From Thiotrichaceae bacterium (GTDB taxonomy: Bacteria; Pseudomonadota; Gammaproteobacteria; Beggiatoales; Beggiatoaceae): DNA of 34,897 nucleotides. Positions 7,505 to 15,859 of the stretch are shown piece by piece. The DNA is taken from positions 1 to 34,897 of the forward strand of contig JALXAQ010000247.1 in the NCBI GenBank assembly GCA_026991885.1. Reading direction: 5' to 3'. Within the stretch, counting starts at the first letter, position 1, and each line of letters opens with the position of its first letter. Under the pieces are notes generated by a model. It worked only from the letters and a program-made list of their open reading frames with translations. It made no database searches and was not told the DNA's origin. The position numbers and the translations under genes were made by a program.

Positions 7505-9211
7505 ATGTTACAAAACATATTAAATAGCTGGCTGTTCATTATACCCGCCATAGTCATCATCTCCCTGATCACTATCGGCCTAATCTTTGCCAAACTTTAC
7601 CGGCGATCCACCAAAGAAGTCTCATTTGTCCGCACCGGCTTAGGCGGGCAAAAAGTCATTATGAACGGTGGCGCCCTAGTGCTGCCCATCGTACACGAAA
7701 CCATACCTGTCAATATGAATACCAACCGCCTACAAGTGGCGCGGACTAAAGATCAAGCCCTGATCACCAAAGACCGTATGCGCGTAGATGTCGCGGCGGA
7801 ATTCTATGTGCGAGTATCGCCCAATGAAGAGGCTATCGCCACAGCCGCCCAAACGCTAGGAAAGCGCACCATGCACATCGAAAAAATCTTGGAACTGATT
7901 GAAGGCAAATTCGTTGATGCCCTACGTTCAGTCGCCGCCAAGATGGCCATGGAAGAACTCCATGAACAGCGCGTCAATTTTGTCCAAGAAGTACAAGTCG
8001 CCGTCTCTGAAGATTTGCAACAAAACGGGCTAGAATTGGAAACCGTCTCCCTCACCGGTCTCGATCAGACAGACAAAAAGTACTTTAACCCACAAAATGC
8101 CTTCGATGCCGAAGGTTTGACCAAACTGACGCAATCCATTGAAGAGCGCAAAAAGCGACGCAACGATATTGAACAAGACACGCAAGTTGCCATGCAAACC
8201 AAGAACCTAGAAGCAGAGCGCCACAAATTGGAACTGAGGCGAGATACCGAATATGCCAATTTGAATCAGCAGCGTGAAGTTGAAAATTACCGCGCCGAAC
8301 AAGCCGCCGAAATCGCCAAACAAAAAGCCAATCAGGAGCGAGCCGCACAAGAAGCCAAAATCATTGCCCAGCAACAAGTAGAACACGCGATGATTGAAAA
8401 GAAACAGGCGATTGCCGAAAAAGAGATCGCGCAACGCAAGGCGGTAGAAGCGACAGAAATTGAACGCAAAAAGACGATTGAATTGGCCGAACAAGAGAGA
8501 GCGATTGCCATCGCCAACAAATCCAAGGAAGAGTCAGAAGCCAAAGCGGAGGCCGATATGGCCCGTGCTGAAGCCGTCAAGGCAGAAGAAACCGTAAACA
8601 CATACCGCGAAGTCGCCCAAGCGGATCGTCAAAAACAAATTGAACTGATTGAAGCCCACAAACAGGCAGAGCGGGAAGCCATCGGTATCACCACAGCCGC
8701 CGAAGCGAATAAAAGGGCGAGTGAAGACGAAGCAGAAGCCAATCGTTTACACGCCCAAGGACAGGCAGATGCCATCAAAATTGCGGCCCAATCCGATGCG
8801 GAAGCGACAAAAATTCGGGCAGAAGCCAATGAACTGCGTTACAAAGTTGAAGCGGAAGGCAAGCGTCAAATCAATGAAGCGGCTAATACCCTCTCCGAGA
8901 CACAAATTGAAATGCAGATCAAACTCAAAGCCCTTGAACAATTACCGGCCATCATTGAACAAAGTGTCAAGCCGATGGAGAGAATAGAAGGGATTAAGAT
9001 TTACCAAATTGAAGGACTCAATACCGGTGCCAGTTCTGGCGAAGCGGACAACAATAATGGTAACTTAGCCGATCAAGTGACCAATGCGGCACTGCGCTAC
9101 CGTATGCACGCACCACTCTTGGATAACATCATGAAAGAGATAGGATTAAATCTCGACTCGGGGATTAATGGGATGACGGCTGGGATGAATACCACGCCGC
9201 CCAATGCTTAA
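7505..9211 (+). CDS. yqiK: YqiK-like flotillin (SPFH/PHB domain)
   Basis: A 568-aa flotillin, close in length to E. coli YqiK (553 aa). Residues 8-32 are a single N-terminal membrane segment. Residues 35-210 form the SPFH/PHB domain (SFVRTGLGGQKVIMNGGALVLP; later DRMRVDVAAEFYVRV). Residues 215-470 are a long charged Ala/Glu/Lys/Gln-rich coiled coil with many EA repeats, which drives oligomerisation. The C-terminal part (about 475-568) contains the LKALEQLPAIIEQSVKPMER segment typical of this subfamily. AAGGA stands 8 nt before ATG 7505. It organises membrane microdomains with the YqiJ partner encoded upstream. The repetitive coiled coil throws off many spurious open frames on both strands. 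Confidence 0.92.
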   Translation: MLQNILNSWLFIIPAIVIISLITIGLIFAKLYRRSTKEVSFVRTGLGGQKVIMNGGALVLPIVHETIPVNMNTNRLQVARTKDQALITKDRMRVDVAAEFYVRVSPNEEAIATAAQTLGKRTMHIEKILELIEGKFVDALRSVAAKMAMEELHEQRVNFVQEVQVAVSEDLQQNGLELETVSLTGLDQTDKKYFNPQNAFDAEGLTKLTQSIEERKKRRNDIEQDTQVAMQTKNLEAERHKLELRRDTEYANLNQQREVENYRAEQAAEIAKQKANQERAAQEAKIIAQQQVEHAMIEKKQAIAEKEIAQRKAVEATEIERKKTIELAEQERAIAIANKSKEESEAKAEADMARAEAVKAEETVNTYREVAQADRQKQIELIEAHKQAEREAIGITTAAEANKRASEDEAEANRLHAQGQADAIKIAAQSDAEATKIRAEANELRYKVEAEGKRQINEAANTLSETQIEMQIKLKALEQLPAIIEQSVKPMERIEGIKIYQIEGLNTGASSGEADNNNGNLADQVTNAALRYRMHAPLLDNIMKEIGLNLDSGINGMTAGMNTTPPNA

Positions 9212-9217
9212 AAAACT

Positions 9218-9243
9218 TTAGGAGTCCAAGATTTATCTTGGAC
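9218..9243. repeat. 26-nt palindromic repeat, left boundary of the cmr cassette
   Basis: TTAGGAGTCCAAGATTTATC followed by TTGGAC; its core GTCCAAGAT-TT-ATCTTGGAC is a perfect hairpin. The same 26 nt recur in opposite orientation, one base different, at 15725-15750. It lies just after the yqiK stop and could also act as its terminator, although no T-run follows. Confidence 0.8.
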
Positions 9244-9285
9244 TAAGTACAAACCGCCTCTCCACCATTTTCGCCATGTATCAAC

Positions 9286-10503
9286 ATGAAAATATTAGAA
9301 GCCACTTATCGTATTGTCACACCCATGTTTATCGGTGACGCCTCACAAAAAGCCACCGATTTACGCCCACCCTCTATCAAAGGCGCCTTGCGTTTTTGGT
9401 GGCGGGCCTTGAATTGGGGTAAATATTTAAAATTAGCACAGGGAAATGTCGCCAAAGCCTTGCAAACTTTACATACTCAAGAAGGGCAACTATTTGGTAT
9501 GGCCACCCAAGAAAATTTTGGGGGACAAGGACAATTTATTCTCCAAGTCAGTCCCACCCAGCTCAAAGTCTGCACCCCCCCTCCCCAAGCGACCGGTGGT
9601 ATCCCTTATTTATTAGGACAAGGTATTTATCACTTTAAAAATGGTTATTTACGTAACGCACTCAAGGCGGGGCAAGATTTTAAAATCTCTATCTGCTTTC
9701 GTCCCAGGGTTAAGGCTGAGGAGATCGACAGTATGGCTGAAGCTTTGCGCTTATTTGGTTTATTAGGAGGGCTCGGTAGTCGAGCGCGTAAAGGTTTGGG
9801 TGCCGTGGCTATTCACCAATTACGTGGCACGGAACAGTGTCAAATACCACAAAATATCAATGAATACAATAATATAATAGAACAAATGTGCCAATCCATG
9901 TCGGCTGAATTGCCACCGTTTACCGCTTTTTCACAAAAAAGCCGTGTGGATATTTCCCTAACAGGGCGTAATGCTTGGGAATTGTTGGAGGAAGTCGCTA
10001 GAGAAATGCTCTTCTATAGAAGTTATGGTCGTTTGAATCCACGCTCAGGACAGCATGAGGTGCTCCGCCAAAATGCTGAACAAAATTTTATGCCCGATCA
10101 TGATTTAGCTTATGCGGTGGCAACGGGAAACTCTGTTACCACACACCCTGATAGAGCCGTGTTTGGTTTGCCACATAATTATTTTTTTACTTCAATCAAA
10201 CCGCCTAAAGATGCCCAAGTTGAACTCAACCCGATTAGGCAAGAAGGACATCGGTGGACAAGTGCGGGGCGTGGGCGACGCGCTTCGCCGCTCTTTATTC
10301 ATTTACATGAATTTCCTGATGGCCAATGTGCAGCGACACAAGCCCTATTGCCAGCAAGCTTTTTACCGCCCTCGGATCGTATTGAACTCAAAGCGAAAGC
10401 CAGACATGCGACAACTTGTCGAGTCTTACCAGATATAGATTGGGATGTGATACATCAGTTTTTGGATCGCTTTAATAATAGACAGAGAATTTATCCCGTA
10501 TGA
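9286..10503 (+). CDS. cmr1: type III-B CRISPR RAMP protein Cmr1
   Basis: A 405-aa Cas7-group RAMP subunit that caps the 3' end of the Cmr effector filament. It begins ILEATYRIVTPMFIGDA, the family's opening strand, followed by PPSIKGALRFWWRAL (28-42), the Cmr1 hallmark. The RAMP glycine loop is GGLGSRARKGLG (161-172). A second, poorer ferredoxin-like half follows. No strong ribosome site precedes ATG 9286. The stop overlaps the cmr2 start (ATGA), the first of several tight junctions in the operon. It is the first cas gene after the palindromic boundary repeat. No nuclease motif is expected in this subunit. Confidence 0.92.
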   Translation: MKILEATYRIVTPMFIGDASQKATDLRPPSIKGALRFWWRALNWGKYLKLAQGNVAKALQTLHTQEGQLFGMATQENFGGQGQFILQVSPTQLKVCTPPPQATGGIPYLLGQGIYHFKNGYLRNALKAGQDFKISICFRPRVKAEEIDSMAEALRLFGLLGGLGSRARKGLGAVAIHQLRGTEQCQIPQNINEYNNIIEQMCQSMSAELPPFTAFSQKSRVDISLTGRNAWELLEEVAREMLFYRSYGRLNPRSGQHEVLRQNAEQNFMPDHDLAYAVATGNSVTTHPDRAVFGLPHNYFFTSIKPPKDAQVELNPIRQEGHRWTSAGRGRRASPLFIHLHEFPDGQCAATQALLPASFLPPSDRIELKAKARHATTCRVLPDIDWDVIHQFLDRFNNRQRIYPV

Positions 10504-12047
10504 ATCAAGACAAAAAGTATTTTCATTTTACCCTGGGCGCCGTCCAAGAGTTTGTCGCCCAAGCACGGGGGACCCGCGACTTTTGGGCTGGCTCATTTAT
10601 CTTATCTTGGCTGGCTGCGGTAGCGATGCGCTCTGTGCAAAAGCAACGGGGAACAATTATTTTTCCTAAGCCTGATGACAATTATCTCAACTGCTTAGAA
10701 GGAAAGGGTAAAAATCAGCCGCCCACGCAAGCTAGTGTGCCTAACCGTTTTAAAGCCGAAGTGGCTCACAATTTTAAACCTGAAGCGATAGTGGAAAGTG
10801 TTCAAATGGCTTGGCGTGAATTGGCTGAAGTGGTCTGGAATGCTGATTTACAAGCTTTCTGTCAGAATGACTCAATCCATCGCCAAATTTGGGATCGGCA
10901 AATTGGCAGTTTTTTTGAAATCACTTGGGCACTGACTGAAACTTCTAATATATTAGATCGTCGCAAAAAATGGCGAACGCATTTTGCCCCCAAGGAGCCG
11001 GGTGTGAAATGTATGAGTATGGCAGGCTGGCAAGAATTGTCGGGCACCCGTTCTCCTACCGAACTGGAAAATTTTTGGCGTGCTATTGGTGAAAAGGATT
11101 TTTTATGTGCGATTGCCTTTGTCAAGCGGCGTTTTGCCGTTCATTTTGAAAATCTAGGCAAAGACAAAAAAATAAAAATGCCCGGCGGCTGGGTACTCAA
11201 AGGCTGGAAATTGAAAACCGGTGTACCTTCACTCTCCTATCTAGCACCTTTTTACGCGATTTTGCTGATGAATGGCGACTCTTTAGGCAAGCATATCAGT
11301 GAGACCAAAGCCGCGACTAAAATTTCTGATGCTTTGGAAAACTTTACTCGCCGAGTGCCGGGAGTGGTGTATAGTCACAACGGTTTTTTAGTCTATGCCG
11401 GTGGCGATGATGTGTTAGCGATTCTCCCCTTAGAGGACGCTTTATCTTGTGCCAAAACGCTGCGTGATGCCTATCAAAAAGCCTTTGAGGGTACGGGTAT
11501 TTATTCAACTTTATCGGGCGCGGTAGAATTTGCACATATCAAAATGCCTTTGACTCAGATACTCCGAGACGCGCATAGTTTACTGAATAATGTCGCTAAA
11601 GATGGCTGTGGGCGCGATGCGATTGCGGTGCGCGTGTGGAAACCAGGCGGTAAGGCGGCAGAATGGGCAATGCCTTGGAAACAGGCTTTAGATGATGATG
11701 GCAGATTGGTGATTGAAAAAGTGGCAGAAGCTTTTCGTGATGAAAAAGATTTTAGCCGTCAATTTTTCTACCGGATTCGGGAACGTTTTGATTTATTGAA
11801 TCCTCAGGGCAAAGCGATATTAAATCGGACACAAGCTTGTCACCTGTTAGCGGCTGATTATATGGCTTCGGCTGTTGATAAAAAACGTAAAATGAGATTT
11901 GCCAAGGCTAAGAAAGTGATTGATGCGTTATTAATACAATGCCGACGTGTGATGGTTGATGATAAAGGTCAGGAAAGTTGGTCTGAGCGTTTGGAGGCTG
12001 ATGGTGCATTATTGGTACGCTTTTTGGCAAGTAAAGGGAGTATTTAA
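10500..12047 (+). CDS. cmr2: Cas10/Cmr2, short form without HD domain
   Basis: A 515-aa large subunit of the type III-B complex. Canonical Cmr2 is roughly 800-1000 aa with an N-terminal HD nuclease; here the protein starts directly with FHFTLGAVQEFVAQARGTRD, so the HD domain is absent. The palm/cyclase core is present: FYAILLMNGDSLGKH (251-265) and YAGGDDVLA with GGDD at 301-304, which in active homologues makes cyclic oligoadenylate when target RNA is bound. Around residue 171 the sequence is VKCMSMAGWQELSG where homologues usually have a CxxC zinc knuckle, so the metal site looks lost. The start overlaps cmr1 by 4 nt and the stop overlaps the cmr3 start by 1 nt. Confidence 0.92.
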   Translation: MNQDKKYFHFTLGAVQEFVAQARGTRDFWAGSFILSWLAAVAMRSVQKQRGTIIFPKPDDNYLNCLEGKGKNQPPTQASVPNRFKAEVAHNFKPEAIVESVQMAWRELAEVVWNADLQAFCQNDSIHRQIWDRQIGSFFEITWALTETSNILDRRKKWRTHFAPKEPGVKCMSMAGWQELSGTRSPTELENFWRAIGEKDFLCAIAFVKRRFAVHFENLGKDKKIKMPGGWVLKGWKLKTGVPSLSYLAPFYAILLMNGDSLGKHISETKAATKISDALENFTRRVPGVVYSHNGFLVYAGGDDVLAILPLEDALSCAKTLRDAYQKAFEGTGIYSTLSGAVEFAHIKMPLTQILRDAHSLLNNVAKDGCGRDAIAVRVWKPGGKAAEWAMPWKQALDDDGRLVIEKVAEAFRDEKDFSRQFFYRIRERFDLLNPQGKAILNRTQACHLLAADYMASAVDKKRKMRFAKAKKVIDALLIQCRRVMVDDKGQESWSERLEADGALLVRFLASKGSI

Positions 12048-13135
12048 TGAGTCTCAAACAATGGCGTTTTTCACAATTAGACACTTGGTTTTTTCGTGAA
12101 GCCCACCCCTATGATTCTATCGTTCCGCCACGAACGGTTGCTGGTGCGGTGCGGACATTGATAGGGGAACAAGCGGAAGTTAATTGGGAGGCTTTCAACA
12201 AAGGGGATGGTACAGCACACCAATTATCTAAAGATATTAATTTATGTGAAGAAATTGGGGATGCGAACAGTTTCGGCAAATTGCGTTTGAGGGGCATTTA
12301 TTTATTATGTGAAGGACAACGCCTTTATCCAGTGCCATTGTTGCTACTGCAAAAAAATGAACAATTTACGCGCTTGCGCCCGGGTGCGCCTGTAGAATGC
12401 GATTTAGGATTTGTTCGTTTACCTGAGCAAACCATTGCCAGTGCTAAGCCGATGGAAACGGCTTGGTTGACTGCCCAAGCGTTAAAGCAAGTGTTAGCGG
12501 GTCAAAATCCTTCATCATATTATCAATCAGAAGATTTATTTAAGATAGAACCCCGTTTGGGGATTGCCATCAATCAAGAACGCCGTACTATGGAAGACGG
12601 TATGTTGTACCAAAATCAGCATATTCGCCTCCGTGAGGATAAATTTAAATTAGAAATAGGAGTTATGGTGGAGGGTATTGATGATGCCTTACATCCAGAA
12701 ACTGGGCGAGTGCGATTTGGGGGAGAGGGGCGATTGGCTTCGGTGACTGTAAGCCCTTCAAATCTGCCTCAATTGGGACATCCCGATTTGAGCAAGACTA
12801 AAAATATTATGTTGACTTTGCTCTCGCCCGCGAATTTGGGGGAGAATTGGTTGCCCGATGGTTTTTATGAAGTGATTGAAAATAATGAAAAAGTATGGCG
12901 TGGTTCGATCAATGGAGTCGAGTTAACGATTATTAGTGCCGTTTTGGGTCAACCGATCCGTGAAGGGGGCTGGGATTTAGCGAATGATGAGCCGCGTGAA
13001 GTGATCAGTTTGATTCCAGCCGGTAGCGTTTGGTTTTGTCGGCTAGAAAAGGGTAAGGCGGCAGATTTGCATGGTTATCAGATTGGCTTGGAGACGGCGT
13101 TGGGACGGGGAGAGTTGGCGGTTGGGATTTGGTAG
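12047..13135 (+). CDS. cmr3: type III-B CRISPR protein Cmr3 (Cas5 group)
   Basis: A 362-aa Cas5-type RAMP that binds the 5' tag of crRNA together with Cmr4. The opening LDTWFFREAHPYD and VPPRTVAGAVRTLIGEQ (27-43) are characteristic of Cmr3. The C-terminus IGLETALGRGELAVGIW is the family's glycine-rich ending. It shares the A of TAATG with the cmr2 stop, so its translation is coupled. It is followed by 122 bp containing a strong hairpin and a REP-like fragment, the only long gap in the operon. Confidence 0.9.
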   Translation: MSLKQWRFSQLDTWFFREAHPYDSIVPPRTVAGAVRTLIGEQAEVNWEAFNKGDGTAHQLSKDINLCEEIGDANSFGKLRLRGIYLLCEGQRLYPVPLLLLQKNEQFTRLRPGAPVECDLGFVRLPEQTIASAKPMETAWLTAQALKQVLAGQNPSSYYQSEDLFKIEPRLGIAINQERRTMEDGMLYQNQHIRLREDKFKLEIGVMVEGIDDALHPETGRVRFGGEGRLASVTVSPSNLPQLGHPDLSKTKNIMLTLLSPANLGENWLPDGFYEVIENNEKVWRGSINGVELTIISAVLGQPIREGGWDLANDEPREVISLIPAGSVWFCRLEKGKAADLHGYQIGLETALGRGELAVGIW

Positions 13136-13138
13136 TTA

Positions 13139-13194
13139 TCCGTAAATAAAAAGTCAAAATCAGGCAGGTCTGGTTTTGACTTTTTATTTACGGA
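13139..13194. terminator. strong hairpin between cmr3 and cmr4
   Basis: Two 25-nt arms (13139-13163 and 13170-13194) are complementary at 24 of 25 positions, with a 6-nt loop GCAGGT. The stem begins TCCGTAAATAAAAAGTC. The downstream arm contains a run of five T. It could be a partial terminator or an RNA-processing/stability element that separates the cmr1-3 and cmr4-6 halves; it may equally be a mobile palindromic repeat. Confidence 0.65.
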
Positions 13195-13210
13195 CAAGTT
13201 TATTATCTAT

Positions 13211-13230
13211 CCACGCGACGCAGAGCGTGG
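13211..13230. repeat. REP-like fragment
   Basis: CCACGC-GACGCAGA-GCGTGG followed by GAACGA resembles the REP-like repeats at 7437-7482 and 27695-27895. It lies before the ribosome site of cmr4 (AGGAG at 13243-13247). Confidence 0.55.
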
Positions 13231-13257
13231 GAACGATAAATTTAGGAGCACAATAGA

Positions 13258-14154
13258 ATGTCACAATCAACAGCAATGCTTGGTTTATTCACAGAAACGT
13301 CGTTACATGCAGGAACTGGACAAATGTTAGGGGTCATTGATTTGCCTATTCAGCGCGAATCTCATACCGGTTGGCCTTGTGTTTATGGCTCAGCGGTTAA
13401 AGGGGCTATGCGTGAATTGGCCGAAAAGCGTGGTCATAAAAAAACATGGGTTGAAGACGTTTTTGGTCCTGAAATGCAAAACGCTTCGGATCATGCCGGT
13501 GCTCTCGCTATCACCGATGCGCGTTTATTGCTCCTGCCCGTGCGCTCATTGACCGGGCATTTTAAATGGCTTACCTGTCCCGCCGTCTTGCAACGTTGGC
13601 AAGCCGATTGTCGTCGTTTAGGTTTGCCTGATGGTAATGATTTCTCTGTGACTAATCTCATTGAGAATAACAAAGCATTAGTGTCTCAGACACTCAAGGA
13701 ACAGGATATCTTTTTGGAAGAGTTTCGTTTTAAAACGCAGCCTCGTCCTGAGATTGATAAAGTGATTAGAAGTGTCGCTAAACTCATAGGCAGAGAACCC
13801 AATGAGATTGATAAAGCTTTGAAGAGCCAATTGACAGTGGTGAATGATAATATGTTTGCCCATTTGTCTCGGTTTGCCACCCCTGTGAATGCTCATATTG
13901 CTATTGATAATGAGACTAAAACGGTTAAAACAGGGGCGCTCTGGTATGAGGAAACTTTGCCACCCGATACTTTGTTATACACGGGATTGGTGGCGCAGAC
14001 TTCCCGTAAAGATGGGAAGAAAAAGGCTAATGATATTTTAAAACATGTTATTGATGAGCTATTTTCGGATGATCATCCTTATCTGCAATTGGGCGGGAAT
14101 GAAACGGTTGGGATGGGTTGGTGTTGTGTGAAAGTTTTGCATAGGGGAAATTAA
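13258..14154 (+). CDS. cmr4: type III-B CRISPR backbone nuclease Cmr4 (Cas7)
   Basis: A 298-aa Cas7-type subunit; several copies form the backbone and cut bound target RNA at 6-nt intervals. The N-terminal signature HAGTGQMLGVIDLPIQRESH is intact, and Asp28 in GVIDLP aligns with the catalytic Asp26 of Pyrococcus furiosus Cmr4, so RNA cleavage is predicted. VYGSAVKGAMREL follows as in all Cmr4. The C-terminal glycine loop is GGNETVGMGW. AGGAG stands 10 nt before the ATG, giving this half of the operon its own strong translation start. The next gene begins 2 bp after the stop. Confidence 0.93.
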   Translation: MSQSTAMLGLFTETSLHAGTGQMLGVIDLPIQRESHTGWPCVYGSAVKGAMRELAEKRGHKKTWVEDVFGPEMQNASDHAGALAITDARLLLLPVRSLTGHFKWLTCPAVLQRWQADCRRLGLPDGNDFSVTNLIENNKALVSQTLKEQDIFLEEFRFKTQPRPEIDKVIRSVAKLIGREPNEIDKALKSQLTVVNDNMFAHLSRFATPVNAHIAIDNETKTVKTGALWYEETLPPDTLLYTGLVAQTSRKDGKKKANDILKHVIDELFSDDHPYLQLGGNETVGMGWCCVKVLHRGN

Positions 14155-14156
14155 AA

Positions 14157-14618
14157 ATGCCTAGCAAGTTAAAAACAAAAACGACAAAAACGGCAAAAAA
14201 AGAAGTCAACCCTGAGAGTCAAGAAAAAGAAACGATTCAAACCATGCAACAACAACGTGCTAAGTTTGCTTTAGAGGGAGTAAAGAAGGCGGCAGCGAGG
14301 TTGAATAGGGGGGCACAAGCTGAATATTGTAGCCATGTGGCTGGTTTACCGTTTATGATTCATGCCAATGGCTTGGGACAATCAGCCGCTTTTTATTCTA
14401 GTAAAGCGATAGGCAGTGAAACAAACGATTATCGTTTGATCTATGAATTGCTTTCTGATTGGCTGAAAGAACCTGGTCAACCTTTTGAGGGGAAAGAGTT
14501 GTTAGAGGGGATTACTCAATGCGATATGTCCCGTTATCTCGCAGCGCAAGCTGAGGCGATGGTTTTTATGAATTGGGCGAGAAAATTTGCGATTGCTTTT
14601 ATGCAAGGAGAACATTGA
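14157..14618 (+). CDS. cmr5: type III-B CRISPR small subunit Cmr5
   Basis: A 153-aa helical small subunit (Cas11 group) that lines the inside of the Cmr filament. About 35 N-terminal residues are Lys/Thr-rich and low-complexity, an extension over the usual 120-150-aa core. The core starts MQQQRAKFALEGVKKAA and ends EAMVFMNWARKFAIAFMQGE, both typical of Cmr5. It starts 2 bp after cmr4 and its TGA overlaps the cmr6 ATG by one base. The ATG at 14157 is the first available; a shorter start within the Lys-rich tail is possible. Confidence 0.9.
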   Translation: MPSKLKTKTTKTAKKEVNPESQEKETIQTMQQQRAKFALEGVKKAAARLNRGAQAEYCSHVAGLPFMIHANGLGQSAAFYSSKAIGSETNDYRLIYELLSDWLKEPGQPFEGKELLEGITQCDMSRYLAAQAEAMVFMNWARKFAIAFMQGEH

Positions 14619-15715
14619 TGGCCATTCCACTTTATCAACAACATGAAGCACCTAATACGCCGCCTCATGGTGCTCATTTCGGTTTGTGGTACACTCGTTT
14701 TTTTAATCGTTATACTGATAATTGGACTTTAGATGAGACTGCGAAACAGGCGTGGGTGAAGACGGTTGCCAATCAGTTGTGTGGGAATGAAGCTGCTCTT
14801 AGGCAGTACCGTTTGCGTTTATGGAAATTGGTGAAGGCGTTAAAAGGGGATTTTGTCATTTGTGAAAGCAATTGGCATTTTGCGACGGGTTTAGGTTTGC
14901 CGCATCCAGTAGAAAATGGGTTTACTTGGCATCAGACGTTAGGCGTGCCCTTTTTGGCGGGCAGTGCGATTAAGGGGGTGCTCCGGGCTTGGGTGGAATG
15001 TTGGGATGAGACTGATAGGGAGCAACGTTTAAATGCTTGGTTTGGTGGGCAGGATGAGGCGGGAAAGTTGGTTTTTTTTGATGCGATACCTATTGCACCC
15101 GTGCGATTGATGCTGGATATTATGACACCGCATTGTGGCAAATGGTATGAAAAAGGCCAAGATATTAATGGCTATGATATGGATGCGGTTTTGGATCATC
15201 CAGAGCGTTTGCCAGCGGATTGGCATGATCCGGTGCCGGTGCCCTTTTTAGTGGCAAAACAGGCGAAATTTTTAGTCACCGTGGCGCCGCGAAATGCTAA
15301 GGCAGAGAGGATGGTCCCAACAGCTTTGGAGTCATTAGTTGCAGCATTACAGTGGCTCGGTGTGGGGGCTAAGACGGGGGCAGGGTATGGGCATTTGGTG
15401 AGGGATGAAAAGGCTGAGCAGTCTTTGCGAGTCGAATTGAGTAAAAAGCAAAAATCCCCCGTTCGGCCTTCTTTACCTGGTTTTATGGCGGATGTGACTG
15501 AGAAGTTTCCGGGTCAAGCTGATTATATTAGTTTATTAAAAGCGTTGGAAGAGGGGCGCTGGAAGGATAAGCCTGAGCAAGAAAAGGCGGTGGTTGAGTT
15601 TGTTAAAAAGCGGTTGTTGGATGAAAAGAAGTGGAAGCTGAAAAGTGCTAAAAAAAATCCTCAGAAAGATATTGATTTTCAGCGGACTTTGAGGGTGTTG
15701 AAATTTATTTCTTAG
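14618..15715 (+). CDS. cmr6: type III-B CRISPR RAMP protein Cmr6
   Basis: A 365-aa Cas7-group RAMP located next to Cmr1 at the end of the filament. LPFLAGSAIKGVLRAWVE near residue 110-125 and the glycine loop GVGAKTGAGYGHLV near 247-260 identify it. I chose the ATG at 14618, which forms TGATG with the cmr5 stop and has AAGGAGA 6 nt upstream, over an ORF start 45 bp earlier inside cmr5. The C-terminal 100 residues (from about 265) are charged and less conserved. It is the last gene of the operon; the inverted boundary repeat begins 10 bp after the stop. Confidence 0.92.
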   Translation: MAIPLYQQHEAPNTPPHGAHFGLWYTRFFNRYTDNWTLDETAKQAWVKTVANQLCGNEAALRQYRLRLWKLVKALKGDFVICESNWHFATGLGLPHPVENGFTWHQTLGVPFLAGSAIKGVLRAWVECWDETDREQRLNAWFGGQDEAGKLVFFDAIPIAPVRLMLDIMTPHCGKWYEKGQDINGYDMDAVLDHPERLPADWHDPVPVPFLVAKQAKFLVTVAPRNAKAERMVPTALESLVAALQWLGVGAKTGAGYGHLVRDEKAEQSLRVELSKKQKSPVRPSLPGFMADVTEKFPGQADYISLLKALEEGRWKDKPEQEKAVVEFVKKRLLDEKKWKLKSAKKNPQKDIDFQRTLRVLKFIS

Positions 15716-15724
15716 TTGCAGGAC

Positions 15725-15750
15725 GTCCAAGATAAATCTTGGGCTCCTAA
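15725..15750. repeat. 26-nt palindromic repeat, right boundary of the cmr cassette
   Basis: GTCCAAGATAAATCTTGGGC followed by TCCTAA. Reverse-complemented it equals the repeat at 9218-9243 with one mismatch. The two copies therefore bracket all six cmr genes in inverted orientation. The remaining bases to 15859 hold no gene I can support. Confidence 0.8.
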
Positions 15751-15859
15751 CGGCTCTGGAATCCAAAATCACACGATTCGCTGTTCAAATGGCTGATAAC
15801 CGCTTTTACAAGGGAATTTTTTGAACATTATTTAGTATCATCATTTTGATGTCATCAAA

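Noticed and set aside
8065-8987. Several overlapping frames of 64-112 aa inside yqiK
   Set aside because: By-products of the repetitive Ala/Glu/Lys codons of the flotillin coiled coil.
10862-11535. Minus-strand frames inside cmr2
   Set aside because: Antisense to a well-conserved Cas10 palm domain; no independent support.
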